Source: Thiomicrorhabdus aquaedulcis
GTDB lineage: Bacteria > Pseudomonadota > Gammaproteobacteria > Thiomicrospirales > Thiomicrospiraceae
Reading direction: 5' to 3'
Length of the DNA: 64,000 nt
NCBI RefSeq assembly: GCF_004001325.1
Contig: NZ_AP018722.1
Coordinates: forward strand, 186,001 to 250,000
Positions 35,425-44,777 of the stretch are shown piece by piece (position 1 is the first letter of the stretch; each line of letters opens with the position of its first letter). The position numbers and the translations under genes are program-made. The notes below the pieces were generated by a model, which saw only the letters and a list, made by a program, of their open reading frames with translations, did no database searches and was not told the DNA's origin.

Positions 35425-36080
35425 TTAACGTTGTTTAAGCGAGTATTGCAAGGCTTCTGGCCCTTCTTGATCCACTATCAACTCCAACCCTAGCTTTTCA
35501 TAATACCAGTGCGGAAGATTGTCAGATAAGACTTCTATGCGGTCAGGTTGGCCAAAACGCATGTCAATGGCGCGTTCTGAAAGATGTTTTTGTGGTATTA
35601 GCGTAACACTTAAAAATGTGCTGTCTAAAAAACCAAACGTATCTACATTAGACAGCTCCACTTCACGACTGCCCGAAGGGGTAAGGGTAATTTTTTACCA
35701 CGTTGAAACGCTTCCTCTAATTGAGTTTCCGAGGCGTTCAAGCGTAACGCTAACGCGCCTTTAATTGAGCCAATGTACACAACTGGAAAATACGCTTCGG
35801 CGCTTTTACGTGTCTGATCGACGTTGTCGGTAAACAATTTAATTTCAACGTCTTTACCATACAGTTTCATGGCTTCGCGTAATGTCGTAACGTTGGGCTT
35901 GAGTCCTAAAGCATGCAATTGGCCTTGCTCATCTATGTGCGCGTTCCAAGGCAAGTGGCTGGCATCAACGGCATCGCGCTCGGGCTGAATAAATACCATG
36001 AGTGACAAGGCTACAATCGAACCAATAAAGACCAACCAAAACATGGGTAAACGCTTTTTACTGGTAACGGGTTTGTTCAC
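35425..36080 (-). pseudogene. Unknown membrane-anchored protein, one base short
   Basis: No family recognised. One N-terminal membrane helix (MFWLVFIGSIVALSLMVFI) followed by a periplasmic domain of about 180 residues. The frame breaks at T6 35691-35696 (A on the coding strand); one added base joins FQRGKK to ITLTPSGSREVELSNVDTFG and gives 218 aa. Tail: PHWYYEKLGLELIVDQEGPE resembles a beta-rich fold with a conserved-looking Gly-Gln-Pro-Asp (RFGQPDRIEV), reminiscent of small lipoprotein domains that bind outer-membrane complexes, but that is only a resemblance. Coupled to the next gene by a 4-bp overlap; a role near oxidase biogenesis is inferred from position only. Confidence 0.7.
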
Positions 36081-36676
36081 TTTTGCGCGTCCTGCGACTT
36101 GGTATGATCCAATGAGATTTCATCTTGACCAACACCCAGCGGAACATTAGACGTTGCAGTACGTGGCAGATGTTTTTCGATGGCAGGATCCATAATGCCT
36201 TTGCCAGCGTCGTACACAGAAATCCCAGTTTGCATAAAGGTAATCAGTACGGCAACAAAAATAACCACCGCTGCAAAGCGGATGGTAATAATTTCACCTA
36301 GGTTTGTTTGGCTGTTATCGGTTGAGAAGTTGTTCATTGAAAAACCGCCCGGAAAAATCATATCAATAACGCTGTAAATGGCCACCATCGCAAGAGCCAC
36401 GGCGTAACTCAATAATAAAATTCGCCCTCGGCGCCATGCTAACAGCCAATGTGCTGCCACAAACCAGCTGTCTTGTTGTGCGGTTTGATTTTTTCGGTAA
36501 TACAAATAACCAATGACCATGCTTGAAACCAGCGGCACCAATAAAAGTTCTAGAGTTTGCCCAATTTCGAGCACAATCATTGACATAAATAAATGGGTTA
36601 TGATGATGTTAATGTTAAAAATATGGTGCGGCGTTTTAGCGGCAGAAGTCTCTGCTGGAGTAACTTGATAATGCAT
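36077..36676 (-). CDS. Unknown polytopic membrane protein
   Basis: 199-aa protein with about four membrane helices (MSMIVLEIGQTLELLLVPLV; MVIGYLYYR; ILLLSYAVALAMVAIYSVI; FAAVVIFVAVLITFM) and a polar tail. No family recognised. Its stop overlaps the start of the following gene, so the two are probably translated together. The nearest functional block is the cbb3 assembly cluster, which runs convergently. Confidence 0.7.
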   Translation of the reverse strand: MHYQVTPAETSAAKTPHHIFNINIIITHLFMSMIVLEIGQTLELLLVPLVSSMVIGYLYYRKNQTAQQDSWFVAAHWLLAWRRGRILLLSYAVALAMVAIYSVIDMIFPGGFSMNNFSTDNSQTNLGEIITIRFAAVVIFVAVLITFMQTGISVYDAGKGIMDPAIEKHLPRTATSNVPLGVGQDEISLDHTKSQDAQK

Positions 36677-36796
36677 GCGGGTTCTCGGTTTAAAGCGTAA
36701 AAATAAGTTTAAATCAGTGTAAATGGGTCATTGTGTGAAAAGGTGCGGTTGATAAAATCAACGACAATACTAAAATAGTTGTAACCCTAGATTGTT

Positions 36797-37144
36797 CTAG
36801 AATGTGTTTATGTAAGAAGATAAAAATTGATTTACCTCGCGATTTTCAATGTTAATTTGCGCAAACAACTCTTTAGATTGGGCATTGATTGTGCCTTCTT
36901 TGGCTAGTTTTTCAAGTTGCTGACACGTTACGGGTAATTGAACAGCGCCAATGTTAGCCGAGCTGCCTTTAAGCGTGTGAGCATGTAGTTGCAAGTTTGC
37001 AGCGTTTTCCATAGTAATGGCCGTACTGATTTTTTGAATTAAATCAGGCGTTGTCTCCAAATAGCTTTGTAAGATGTCTTTTAGGTCATCACCAATGACT
37101 TCCTTAAGCATTTCTAAATTACTGACATCAACAGGCGTAGCCAT
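36797..37144 (-). CDS. Histidine phosphotransfer (Hpt) domain protein
   Basis: 115-aa stand-alone Hpt protein that relays phosphoryl groups between sensor kinases and response regulators. The phosphorylated His is in HAHTLKGSSANIGA near residue 54 (LHAHTLKGSS). AAGGAA precedes the ATG. It is the downstream neighbour of the REC-GGDEF-EAL gene on the same strand, with the MITE-like element between them, so a phosphorelay connection is plausible. Confidence 0.9.
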   Translation of the reverse strand: MATPVDVSNLEMLKEVIGDDLKDILQSYLETTPDLIQKISTAITMENAANLQLHAHTLKGSSANIGAVQLPVTCQQLEKLAKEGTINAQSKELFAQINIENREVNQFLSSYINTF

Positions 37145-37192
37145 GGCGGTTCCTTATTATTAAATTTATATAAATTTCGTGTTTAAGACGAT

Positions 37193-37351
37193 GAGACCTT
37201 TGCACGAGTGAGGTGCGAGAAAAAAATGAGGAAAAATTTGCCAGATTGCGGCGAAAAACGCAGTGAATAGCTGGCTATTCGCAAGGTTTTCAACAAAAAT
37301 GAGGTAAATTTTAGCCATTTTTTACCGTGCCTTGACTCGTGCAATGGTCTC
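37193..37351. mobile_element. MITE-like hairpin element with 5-bp target duplication
   Basis: 159-bp non-coding element. The ends are inverted repeats: GAGACCTTTGCACGAGT on the left and the complement of GAGACCATTGCACGAGT on the right. It is flanked on both sides by ACGAT (37188-37192, 37352-37356), a likely target duplication. The two halves are complementary along almost their whole length, meeting at GAATAGC-TG-GCTATTC, so the transcript or single strand would fold into one long hairpin. No transposase is inside, so it would be mobilised by an unseen full element. Confidence 0.85.
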
Positions 37352-39437
37352 ACGATGGTTGTGTGTGCTGGTTTTTGACTAACCAGTCATAAAATTCTGG
37401 CGCGGGCATGGGTCTGCCGAATTTAAAGCCTTGAAAAATATCGCAATGTTTTGATTGCAAAAAACTAACCTGAGCATCCGATTCAATGCCTTCTGCTACG
37501 ACTTCTAGATTTAAACTTTCGGCCATTGCAATAATGGTTCGAGCAATAGCTTGGCCTTCAGGGTTGCCTAAGTTCATTACAAACGAACGGTCAATTTTGA
37601 TGGTGTCAATCGGAAAGCTGTGCAAATACGCCAATGATGAATAACCCGTACCAAAATCATCAATTGAGATAGACACTCCCATGGCTTTTAAGCCTTTGAG
37701 GATGTTTATATTTTTTTCGGCATCGCTCATGGCCAAGCTTTCGGTAATTTCTAAATCGATGAATTTGGCTGGCAGAGGATTATGATCTAACACACGTTGC
37801 ACATCTGCCATTAAGTTGGACTGGGTAAATTGTCGACCAGATAAGTTAATGCCAATGCGTAACTGATTAAAGCCTTGTTCATGCCATTTAAGCGTTTGTT
37901 TAATCGCAGTGCTTAAGACGAAATGACCAATGTCGACAATTAACCCGGTGCTTTCAGCAATGGGAATAAATGTAACGGGAGAGACAATTCCTAATACGGG
38001 ATGACGCCAACGTACCAAAGCTTCTGAGCCACAGGCCAATAGGGTTTTAGCGTCGACTTGAGGTTGGTAAAAAACTTCAATTTCACCGTTGTCCAGCGCG
38101 CGGCGTAAATCGTTTTCAAGTAATAATAACTCTTTAGCCTCAGCGTTCATCTCGGCGCGGTAAAATTCAAACTGATTTCCACCCTTAGATTTAGCCACTG
38201 CACGCGCAATATTAGCGTGATTTATAAGGGTTTCGGCATTGTGTGCGTCGTCGGGATAAACTGAAAGTCCAATGCTGAAACCAATAAATAACTCTTGTTT
38301 TTGCACAATAAACGGTGCTTTTAAATCAAATACAATACGATTGATTAAAAGGTTTAATTCATTTATGTCGGCAAGATTTTTGATATGAATAGCAAATTCA
38401 TCGCTGCCTAAGCGCGCTACAAAGTCCGAATCACGCGTAATGCGTTTTAAGCGTTGAGCCAATGAGATAAGTAAACTGTCGCCTTTATCTTGGCCTAAAT
38501 TATCATTGATATGCTTAAAACGATCGATATCAAAAATAATGACCGCCGTGAGTTTTTCGGCGAGCTCATCTTGGAGCGCGGTTTGTAAAACTTGACTAAA
38601 GGTTGAGCGGTTAGGCAGTTCGGTGAGTGCATCGTGGTGCGATTGAAAATCGATGATGCTTTCAGCACGATGCAAGCGGCTTATGTCCTGCGCAGAGCCA
38701 GTTATTTTAAGGACACTGCCATCACTGCTATAGGTTACTTCACCTAAGCATTCTATATGAGCGATATTGCCATCATGGTGCAAAACCCTAAAGCTAATTT
38801 GAAGATGCGATTGTCCTTGCGTGGCTTCACCCATTGCTTGATGAATCAGCGGTAAGTCTTTAGGCATAATGTGGGCTAAAAACTGTTCAAGGTTAATGCC
38901 AGGTTGATTGGGTACGCCAAATAAATTAAAAGCAGAGCTTGAACCAGAAACTTCATCATTAGGCGCATCCCACTCCCAATAACCCAGTTTAGCGAGTTTT
39001 TGGGCGTATGCCAGTTGAGCTTGACTGCTGCGCAGCTGGTCTTCTATTAAAGAAGAGCGAATGGCGTATTTAACACGTTGACCTAACAGCCCCCAGTTGA
39101 TGGGTTTGGTAACAAAGTCGGTTGCACCGGCGTCAAACGCTTGGTCGATTGAGCCAATGTCGTCAAGTGCCGTCAGCATTAAAATAGGTACGGCACGATT
39201 TTGCTCGTAATTACGAATGGCTTGGGTTGCTTTAAAGCCATCCATTACCGGCATCATAACGTCCATAAGCACTAAGTTGGGCTGATGTTGAATATAAAGC
39301 GAAAAGCCTTCACTGCCATTAGTGGCTTCGATGATTTGATAGCCAGATTTGCTTAATACCTTTGACAAGGTCATGCGGGTGACCACGTCGTCGTCGACAA
39401 TTAGGATAAGCGGGGCTTTTTCAGATGAATTTAACAT
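37350..39437 (-). CDS. Response regulator with PAS, GGDEF and EAL domains
   Basis: 695-aa cyclic-di-GMP signalling protein. REC domain residues 8-125 with phosphoacceptor Asp59 (LVLMDVMMPVMDG); PAS domain about 150-255; GGDEF domain about 265-425 with signature GSDEF (ARLGSDEFAIHI); EAL domain about 435-690 with EALVRWRHP, EITESLAM, IDDFGTGYSSLAYLH and KIDRSF. The EAL residues look complete, so phosphodiesterase activity is likely; the altered first glycine leaves cyclase activity uncertain. The stop codon TGA is formed from the edge of the MITE-like element, so the original C-terminus may have differed. Confidence 0.93.
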   Translation of the reverse strand: MLNSSEKAPLILIVDDDVVTRMTLSKVLSKSGYQIIEATNGSEGFSLYIQHQPNLVLMDVMMPVMDGFKATQAIRNYEQNRAVPILMLTALDDIGSIDQAFDAGATDFVTKPINWGLLGQRVKYAIRSSLIEDQLRSSQAQLAYAQKLAKLGYWEWDAPNDEVSGSSSAFNLFGVPNQPGINLEQFLAHIMPKDLPLIHQAMGEATQGQSHLQISFRVLHHDGNIAHIECLGEVTYSSDGSVLKITGSAQDISRLHRAESIIDFQSHHDALTELPNRSTFSQVLQTALQDELAEKLTAVIIFDIDRFKHINDNLGQDKGDSLLISLAQRLKRITRDSDFVARLGSDEFAIHIKNLADINELNLLINRIVFDLKAPFIVQKQELFIGFSIGLSVYPDDAHNAETLINHANIARAVAKSKGGNQFEFYRAEMNAEAKELLLLENDLRRALDNGEIEVFYQPQVDAKTLLACGSEALVRWRHPVLGIVSPVTFIPIAESTGLIVDIGHFVLSTAIKQTLKWHEQGFNQLRIGINLSGRQFTQSNLMADVQRVLDHNPLPAKFIDLEITESLAMSDAEKNINILKGLKAMGVSISIDDFGTGYSSLAYLHSFPIDTIKIDRSFVMNLGNPEGQAIARTIIAMAESLNLEVVAEGIESDAQVSFLQSKHCDIFQGFKFGRPMPAPEFYDWLVKNQHTQPS

Positions 39438-39493
39438 GGCTCTCTGTGGTAAGTACGCAATTTAGGCCTAGTTTATAGGCTTTGGCACAAAAG

Positions 39494-40456
39494 TTAAACA
39501 GATATTTTGCCTAAGACAAAATCATCTGTTGCCTGAATAAGGGCGGCAGCAATTTCGGGTTCCATTGCAGAATGCCCAGCGTGTTCGCAAATGGTCATAT
39601 TTGCTTTGGGTAAGGTCGCTTTAAGCTCAAAGGCTTGGTTAATAGGACAAACCATATCGTACCGCCCATGAATGATGTAAATAGGTAAGTGTTTAAGGCT
39701 TTGAGAGTGTTCTAGAATTTGATTGTCTTCAATAAACGACTGGTGAAAGAAGTAGTGACATTCAATACGCGCCATAGCCAAGGCATGAAACGGGTCGCCA
39801 AAATGACTCACAATGCCGCTGTTGGCTTTTAAGGTAGACGTGCGGCCTTCCCAAATGGACCAGGCCTCAGCAGCACGCATGCGAGCAATTTCATCATGTC
39901 CCGTCAGCACCTCGTGATAAGCGTTAATAAGTTGGTTGTGTTTTTCGGGTGCGATGGGGGCAATAAAGTCAGGCCAATAGTCGGGGTAAAATCGATTGGC
40001 ACCGCTTTGATAAAACCAGTCTACATCTTGCTGCCGACACAAAAAAATGCCGCGTAAAATTAAGCCGAGTATTCTTTCTGGGTAGGCTTGTGCATACAAG
40101 AGTGACAGTGTTGACCCCCATGAACCGCCAAACAATGCCCATTTGTCTATGCCTAACAAACGACGAATTTTTTCTATGTCTTCAATTAAGTGTGCGGTGG
40201 TATTGTTGGTTAAGCTGGCGTGTGGGCGTGATTTGCCACAGCCACGCTGGTCAAACAACACAATACGATAGTGTTGCGGGTTAAAAAACTGCCGATGAAT
40301 GGGGCTGTAACCACCGCCAGGACCGCCGTGTACAAATAATATAGGAACGCCCAGTGGATTGCCGCACTCTTCTAAATGCAAAATGTGCGTGCTGTCCACC
40401 TGCAAGCTGTGTTGTGCATAGGGTTCAATGGGTGGGTAAAGCGGTGATTTGAGCAT
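39494..40456 (-). CDS. pip: Proline iminopeptidase
   Basis: Alpha/beta hydrolase of family S33 that releases N-terminal proline. HGGPGGG oxyanion motif near residue 45, DQRGCGKSRPH, nucleophile GGSWGSTLSLLYAQ near 112, acid Asp in HGRYDMVCP and His in CEHAGHSAMEPE. I chose the ATG at 40456 (320 aa, TAGGA eight bases upstream); the open frame reaching 40531 adds 25 residues absent from the family. Isolated between the GGDEF-EAL gene and typA. Confidence 0.93.
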   Translation of the reverse strand: MLKSPLYPPIEPYAQHSLQVDSTHILHLEECGNPLGVPILFVHGGPGGGYSPIHRQFFNPQHYRIVLFDQRGCGKSRPHASLTNNTTAHLIEDIEKIRRLLGIDKWALFGGSWGSTLSLLYAQAYPERILGLILRGIFLCRQQDVDWFYQSGANRFYPDYWPDFIAPIAPEKHNQLINAYHEVLTGHDEIARMRAAEAWSIWEGRTSTLKANSGIVSHFGDPFHALAMARIECHYFFHQSFIEDNQILEHSQSLKHLPIYIIHGRYDMVCPINQAFELKATLPKANMTICEHAGHSAMEPEIAAALIQATDDFVLGKISV

Positions 40457-40580
40457 GGTGTGATTCCTAAACCATAATAGGTGTTTTAGAACGCGTTCAA
40501 CAAATATCAAAAATACGCCATTCTTAGCCACCTGGCAACTGCAAAGCCAAATTGTTTGGTGACTTTCTTAAATTTTGGCC

Positions 40581-40607
40581 AAAAAAAACCGGCTATAATG
40601 CCGGTTT
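40581..40607 (-). terminator. Terminator of typA
   Basis: Read on the minus strand, AAACCGGC and GCCGGTTT form an 8-bp stem with a 6-base loop, then a run of T's. About 90 bp after the typA stop. Confidence 0.88.
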
Positions 40608-40632
40608 AACAGGTTGATTGTCTTTTTAAACC

Positions 40633-40648
40633 TAACCAGGCCTGGTTA
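40633..40648. repeat. Intergenic palindrome copy after typA
   Basis: TAACCAGGCCTGGTTA, a 16-bp perfect palindrome, between the typA stop and its terminator. Confidence 0.9.
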
Positions 40649-40697
40649 AGGTCTGGAAAGCGTTAAAAGAGTGTTTGCCCATTATTTTTTCTAGTTT

Positions 40698-42521
40698 TTA
40701 ATCTTTGTTACGTGAAAACTTTTTACGATCGTTTTCAGTCAAATATTTCTTACGAATACGCACGCTTAAAGGCGTGACTTCAACCAATTCATCGTCATCG
40801 ATAAATTCAAGTGCTTGCTCTAAGGTAAAACGAATTGGCGGTACTAAAGTAAGCGCTTCGTCGGTTCCAGAGGCACGCATGTTGGTTAACTGCTTACCTT
40901 TTAACGGGTTAACCGTTAAATCGTTTGAACGTGAGTGCAAACCAACAATCATCCCTTCATACGCGTCTTCACCGTGACCAATGTACAGACGACCACGATC
41001 TTGCAAACCAAATAAAGCAAATGCTAACGCTTTACCTGTACCGTTAGAAATTAGCACACCGTTTTGACGGTCGCCTAAGTTACCAGTAAATTTAGGTCCG
41101 TAATGCGAGAAGCTTGAGAAAATTAATCCGTTACCTTGAGTAGCGGTCATAAACTCGGTTCTAAAACCAATTAAACCACGTGAAGGAATAATAAAGTCGA
41201 TGCGCACACGACCGTGACCGTCCATGACCATGTCTTGCATTTCGGCTTTACGCATGCCTAATCTTTCCATAATAGTCCCTTGAGACTCTTCTGGTACGTC
41301 AACGGTTAGGTTTTCGTAAGGTTCATGAGTTTGGCCATCTACTTCACGGAAGATTACTTCTGGACGAGAAATGCCCATTTCGTAGCCTTCACGACGCATG
41401 TTTTCAATTAATACTGAAAGGTGAAGTTCACCACGACCCGAAACGCGGAACTTGTTGGCGTCTTCTAGTTCTTCAACGCGTAATGCTACGTTGGTTAGAA
41501 GTTCTTTGTCCAAACGCTCACGAATTTGACGTGAAGTAAGTAACTTACCTTCTTTGCCCACAAATGGAGAGTCGTTGACTTGGAAGGTCATGCTCACAGT
41601 TGGGCGATCTACTACTAATGGCGGCAGTGCTTCAGGGTGATTAAGGTCGCATAAAGTGTCAGAGATATACAAAGGATCTAAGCCAGAAAACGCAATGATA
41701 TCGCCGGCATGGGCTTCGTCAACATTGTATTTTTCTAGGCCAAGGTAACCAAAGATTTCAGCAATTTTACCACGACGTACTTTACCTTCAGTGTCCACAA
41801 CGCTAACGGTCATACCAGCTTGCACAGCACCACGTTTAATACGTCCGGTACCAATAACGCCTTTATATGTGTCGTAATCTAATGCAATGCATTGCATCTG
41901 GAATGGACCTGTTAAGTCTACGTCAGGTGATGGCACAACATCGACGATCATTTGGAAGATAGGCTCCATAGTCCCTTCACGAACATCACTGTCTAAACCA
42001 GAAAAACCATTTAAACCTGATGCGTAAATAACTTGAAAGTCCATCTGTTCGTCAGTAGCGCCTAAACGGTCAAATAGGTCAAAAGTTTGGTCTAGTACCC
42101 AGTCAGGACGTGCGCCTGGACGGTCAACTTTGTTAATGACTACGATTGGCTTTAAGCCTTGTTTTAGGGCTTTTTCGGTAACAAAACGGGTTTGTGGCAT
42201 TGGGCCTTCAACCGAGTCAACCAATAATAATACTGAATCAACCATCGATAGAATACGTTCTACTTCACCACCAAAGTCGGCGTGGCCTGGGGTGTCTACG
42301 ATATTGATGCGGTAACCGTTCCAGTTAACGGCGGTGTTTTTTGCCAGGATGGTGATACCACGCTCTTTTTCAATATCATTAGAGTCCATCATGCGCTCAG
42401 AAGTTTGATTGCGCGTATTTTCAAACGTACCAGACTGTTTTAAAAGTTGGTCAACAAGGGTAGTCTTACCATGGTCAACGTGGGCTATGATAGCAATATT
42501 GCGGATATGATCGGTTTTCAT
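40698..42521 (-). CDS. typA: Ribosome-associated GTPase BipA/TypA
   Basis: Translational GTPase involved in ribosome assembly and stress adaptation. G1 [15 protein letters not shown] near residue 12, switch region [13 protein letters not shown]3 [14 protein letters not shown]4 NKVDRP. Domain V and the C-terminal BipA domain ([37 protein letters not shown]) are complete. 607 aa. Own terminator, apparently monocistronic. Confidence 0.97.
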   Translation of the reverse strand: MKTDHIRNIAIIAHVDHGKTTLVDQLLKQSGTFENTRNQTSERMMDSNDIEKERGITILAKNTAVNWNGYRINIVDTPGHADFGGEVERILSMVDSVLLLVDSVEGPMPQTRFVTEKALKQGLKPIVVINKVDRPGARPDWVLDQTFDLFDRLGATDEQMDFQVIYASGLNGFSGLDSDVREGTMEPIFQMIVDVVPSPDVDLTGPFQMQCIALDYDTYKGVIGTGRIKRGAVQAGMTVSVVDTEGKVRRGKIAEIFGYLGLEKYNVDEAHAGDIIAFSGLDPLYISDTLCDLNHPEALPPLVVDRPTVSMTFQVNDSPFVGKEGKLLTSRQIRERLDKELLTNVALRVEELEDANKFRVSGRGELHLSVLIENMRREGYEMGISRPEVIFREVDGQTHEPYENLTVDVPEESQGTIMERLGMRKAEMQDMVMDGHGRVRIDFIIPSRGLIGFRTEFMTATQGNGLIFSSFSHYGPKFTGNLGDRQNGVLISNGTGKALAFALFGLQDRGRLYIGHGEDAYEGMIVGLHSRSNDLTVNPLKGKQLTNMRASGTDEALTLVPPIRFTLEQALEFIDDDELVEVTPLSVRIRKKYLTENDRKKFSRNKD

Positions 42522-42678
42522 CCAGGAGTCTCTAATGATTTAAAAAGGGGCATTATAATGTATCTGCAAACGCTAAATACAAAATTATGATTATTTTCAT
42601 TAGTTTATTGTGGATGGGGTTTTGCAACAACGCTTTGTTTGCGACAGCCCGTTAAGGTATGGGAGGGATATTGTCTTG

Positions 42679-42711
42679 TGTTGTCTTAATCTTGTCTTAA
42701 TCTTGTCTTAA
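42679..42711. repeat. Three tandem copies of an 11-bp repeat
   Basis: TGTTGTCTTAA, TCTTGTCTTAA, TCTTGTCTTAA in direct succession in the 200-bp gap between typA and the YeeE gene. That gap holds no gene that I can see. Confidence 0.8.
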
Positions 42712-42729
42712 AGTGGGCATAATGTCGCC

Positions 42730-43214
42730 TTATTTTGGGTTTTGAGCAATAAAACTTTGCAGTACGCCATAGGCCATTGTGCCGAGCAGTAAGCCCGCCA
42801 GGGTAAACAGTGCGCCAATTTTACCTTCGCCCAGCATAGCAGGAACCGTTCCTGGGCATGCTGCGGTCATGGCCCAACCAATGCCAAATAAGAATGCGCC
42901 AGTCACTAAACCTTTTTGATAGGGCTTTTTGACAAAATCCACTTCACACCCAGTGCTGATGGCATTAATGTGAAATTTTTGAGCAGCGTCACTCCAATAA
43001 TGGCCACCACCACTGCAGTGCCAATGACTTTCATTAATTGCATGTCAATAAACAAAAACATCTCTGCGTGGTAATCGTACGTGGTGGCACCCGCTCGGCT
43101 CATCAAAAACCCAAAAATAATGCCCATAATGGTGGCTAAAATATTGGTGCGATAGGCGTGGGTAAAGGCGATGCTAGAGAGTTTAAAGCTTTGTAACCAG
43201 GGTAATTTGTGCAT
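42730..43214 (-). pseudogene. YeeE/YedE-family membrane protein, one base short
   Basis: Half-size transporter-like protein of the DUF395 group, some of which import thiosulfate or sulfur compounds. Helices: TNILATIMGIIFGFLMSRAG; MKVIGTAVVVAIIGVTLL; then, after the break near 42934-42940, GLVTGAFLFGIGWAMTAACPG and GALFTLAGLLLGTMAYG. The signature GIGWAMTAACPGTVPA holds the conserved cysteine. Adding one base at the T4 run (giving KWIFVKKPYQ) or at the GG (KWDFVKKPYQ) joins the halves to 161 aa. Pairs with the next YeeE gene, 23 bp away. Confidence 0.85.
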
Positions 43215-43237
43215 GATGGTTTTCCGATAAATAATGT

Positions 43238-43726
43238 TTAAACGTAAAACAGTAAGCGCGTGGTAAAAAATGCACTCATAAAAAATACCGCACCGGCCAA
43301 TAGGCTGGGTGGGTTAAGCATGGCACCACCCACCAGGGCGTGGCCTGTGGTGCAAGCACCGGCAAGGCGCGCACCAAAGCCCAGCATCATTCCACCAAAC
43401 ATAAGCCACAGTGCTTTGGCGGCATCGGTTTGTGGTAATACCGCCTCGTACATGCCCATGTCAAAGCTCAAGCGCCATGGCTCATCTGAACCTAATGCGC
43501 TTAGCAACCCACCCAGCGGAATGCCAATTAAAAACCAGAGCTTGGCATTATTAGGTCGGCTGTATTCGCCTTGTCTGTAAAATGGCACGCGCTTGCACAG
43601 TAATCCGCAAATATTGCCATAGCCGGTTGAGCAACCCGCGGGCTTGCCCATGAGCCAAAAGTGCAGTACCACAAATAAGCCTATTGCCAAGCCGCCTATC
43701 CAGCCCGACCATACGGTGATTTCCAT
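43238..43726 (-). CDS. YeeE/YedE-family membrane protein
   Basis: 162-aa membrane protein of the DUF395 group. Cysteine signatures GKPAGCSTGYGNICG and GARLAGACTTGHALVGGAML near residues 28 and 118. About four helices. The two adjacent genes each encode one half of the typical two-part transporter. In sulfur bacteria such pairs often lie near sulfur-oxidation genes, though none are adjacent here; substrate unknown. Confidence 0.87.
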   Translation of the reverse strand: MEITVWSGWIGGLAIGLFVVLHFWLMGKPAGCSTGYGNICGLLCKRVPFYRQGEYSRPNNAKLWFLIGIPLGGLLSALGSDEPWRLSFDMGMYEAVLPQTDAAKALWLMFGGMMLGFGARLAGACTTGHALVGGAMLNPPSLLAGAVFFMSAFFTTRLLFYV

Positions 43727-43870
43727 AAGCGTTCCCTTATAAGTTATTTTTATTGTTATTTTTGAATAACGCTGAGTAATTTCTATGCATTTTCACTGTT
43801 TTAAAGGTTTGCGTCAAAGCAGTGATTTTATGGATTGGATAAACAAAATTTATTTAAACCCATCGCAATC

Positions 43871-43886
43871 TGACCAGGCCTGGTCA
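43871..43886. repeat. Intergenic palindrome copy upstream of the CHAD gene
   Basis: TGACCAGGCCTGGTCA, a 16-bp perfect palindrome, about 80 bp before the chosen CHAD start. Confidence 0.9.
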
Positions 43887-43964
43887 AAGCTCAATTGTGA
43901 CAAACTGTTCAAATTTGAAGCTATCAATATGTGGCACAATGTGTTAATTAAAGGGGAAAATATT

Positions 43965-44729
43965 ATGAACAAACATTTAAAATCGTTGGCACATCAAGTG
44001 AATGATTACCTTAAAAACGACAACAAAGCCGATGCCAAAAAGGCACTCACGGTGTCGATTGAAAAGCTGCACGATTTGCGGGTGGCCACTCGCAAGTGGT
44101 TGGCGGTGATGAATCCCGACGATGAAATGGTGGCGAGTTTTAAAAAAATTATTCAAGCCAGTAATAAAGTGCGCGACATGGACGTGTTTTTATGGGAAAT
44201 TTTGCCGACGTTTCCAGAATCTTGGCAAGCGGATTTAGTGGCCTTGCAAGCGGGTTTGCAAGACAGTCGAGCCGAATTAAACAGCCAGTTTAAGGTGTTG
44301 TTAGAAACCGAGTTGGTGGATGAGTTGGTGCGCGCCAAAAAGCGATTGGTCAAACATGCGCATGCATTTGAATCAGCCCACGGTCGGCATAAAATGCCGT
44401 TTAAAGAGATTGAAAAACGTTTAAAAACCGCGGTCAAAGAGCTTAAGTTGCTCGATTTAGAAGATAAACAGTTGCATAAAATTCGTCTGTTAATTAAACG
44501 TTTACGCTACCAGTTAGAGCATTTTTACCCCGAAGAGCATAAAGCGCTGGCTTTAACCGAAACCATTCAAGAGAGATTAGGGCTATTTCACGACCAATAT
44601 CAAGCCATGAACCTACTTGACAAGCATCAAAGCCTATTAACCCCGCACATGTTTGAACAGACGTACGCGTTTTTGCAACACGAGAAACAGCGCACCATTA
44701 GTGCGCTGCGCCAGTTTCTAACTAAGTAG
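43965..44729 (+). CDS. CHAD-domain protein
   Basis: 254-aa alpha-helical protein with conserved histidines of the CHAD domain, which binds polyphosphate in known members: KLHDLRVATRKWLAVM near residue 37 and HKIRLLIKRLRYQLEHF near 170. No CYTH domain is fused. I chose ATG 43965 because AAGGGG lies eight bases upstream. The open frame extends upstream to 43785, but that portion has no family similarity and contains the palindrome. Convergent with metH. Confidence 0.85.
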   Translation: MNKHLKSLAHQVNDYLKNDNKADAKKALTVSIEKLHDLRVATRKWLAVMNPDDEMVASFKKIIQASNKVRDMDVFLWEILPTFPESWQADLVALQAGLQDSRAELNSQFKVLLETELVDELVRAKKRLVKHAHAFESAHGRHKMPFKEIEKRLKTAVKELKLLDLEDKQLHKIRLLIKRLRYQLEHFYPEEHKALALTETIQERLGLFHDQYQAMNLLDKHQSLLTPHMFEQTYAFLQHEKQRTISALRQFLTK

Positions 44730-44777
44730 ACGGCGATGTAAACGTCGTAAGCTGTAAAAAGCTCGGTTTATAAAACC

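Noticed and set aside
36749-36761. Possible FNR box (TTGATAAAATCAA)
   Set aside because: The spacer is three bases instead of four, so the two half-sites are on the wrong helical spacing.
39859-39868. Possible palindrome copy (ACCAGGCCTC) in pip
   Set aside because: The right half is broken at the first base after AGGCCT; not counted.
43785-43964. N-terminal extension of the CHAD protein
   Set aside because: No family similarity, contains the intergenic-type palindrome, and a better ribosome site sits before 43965.
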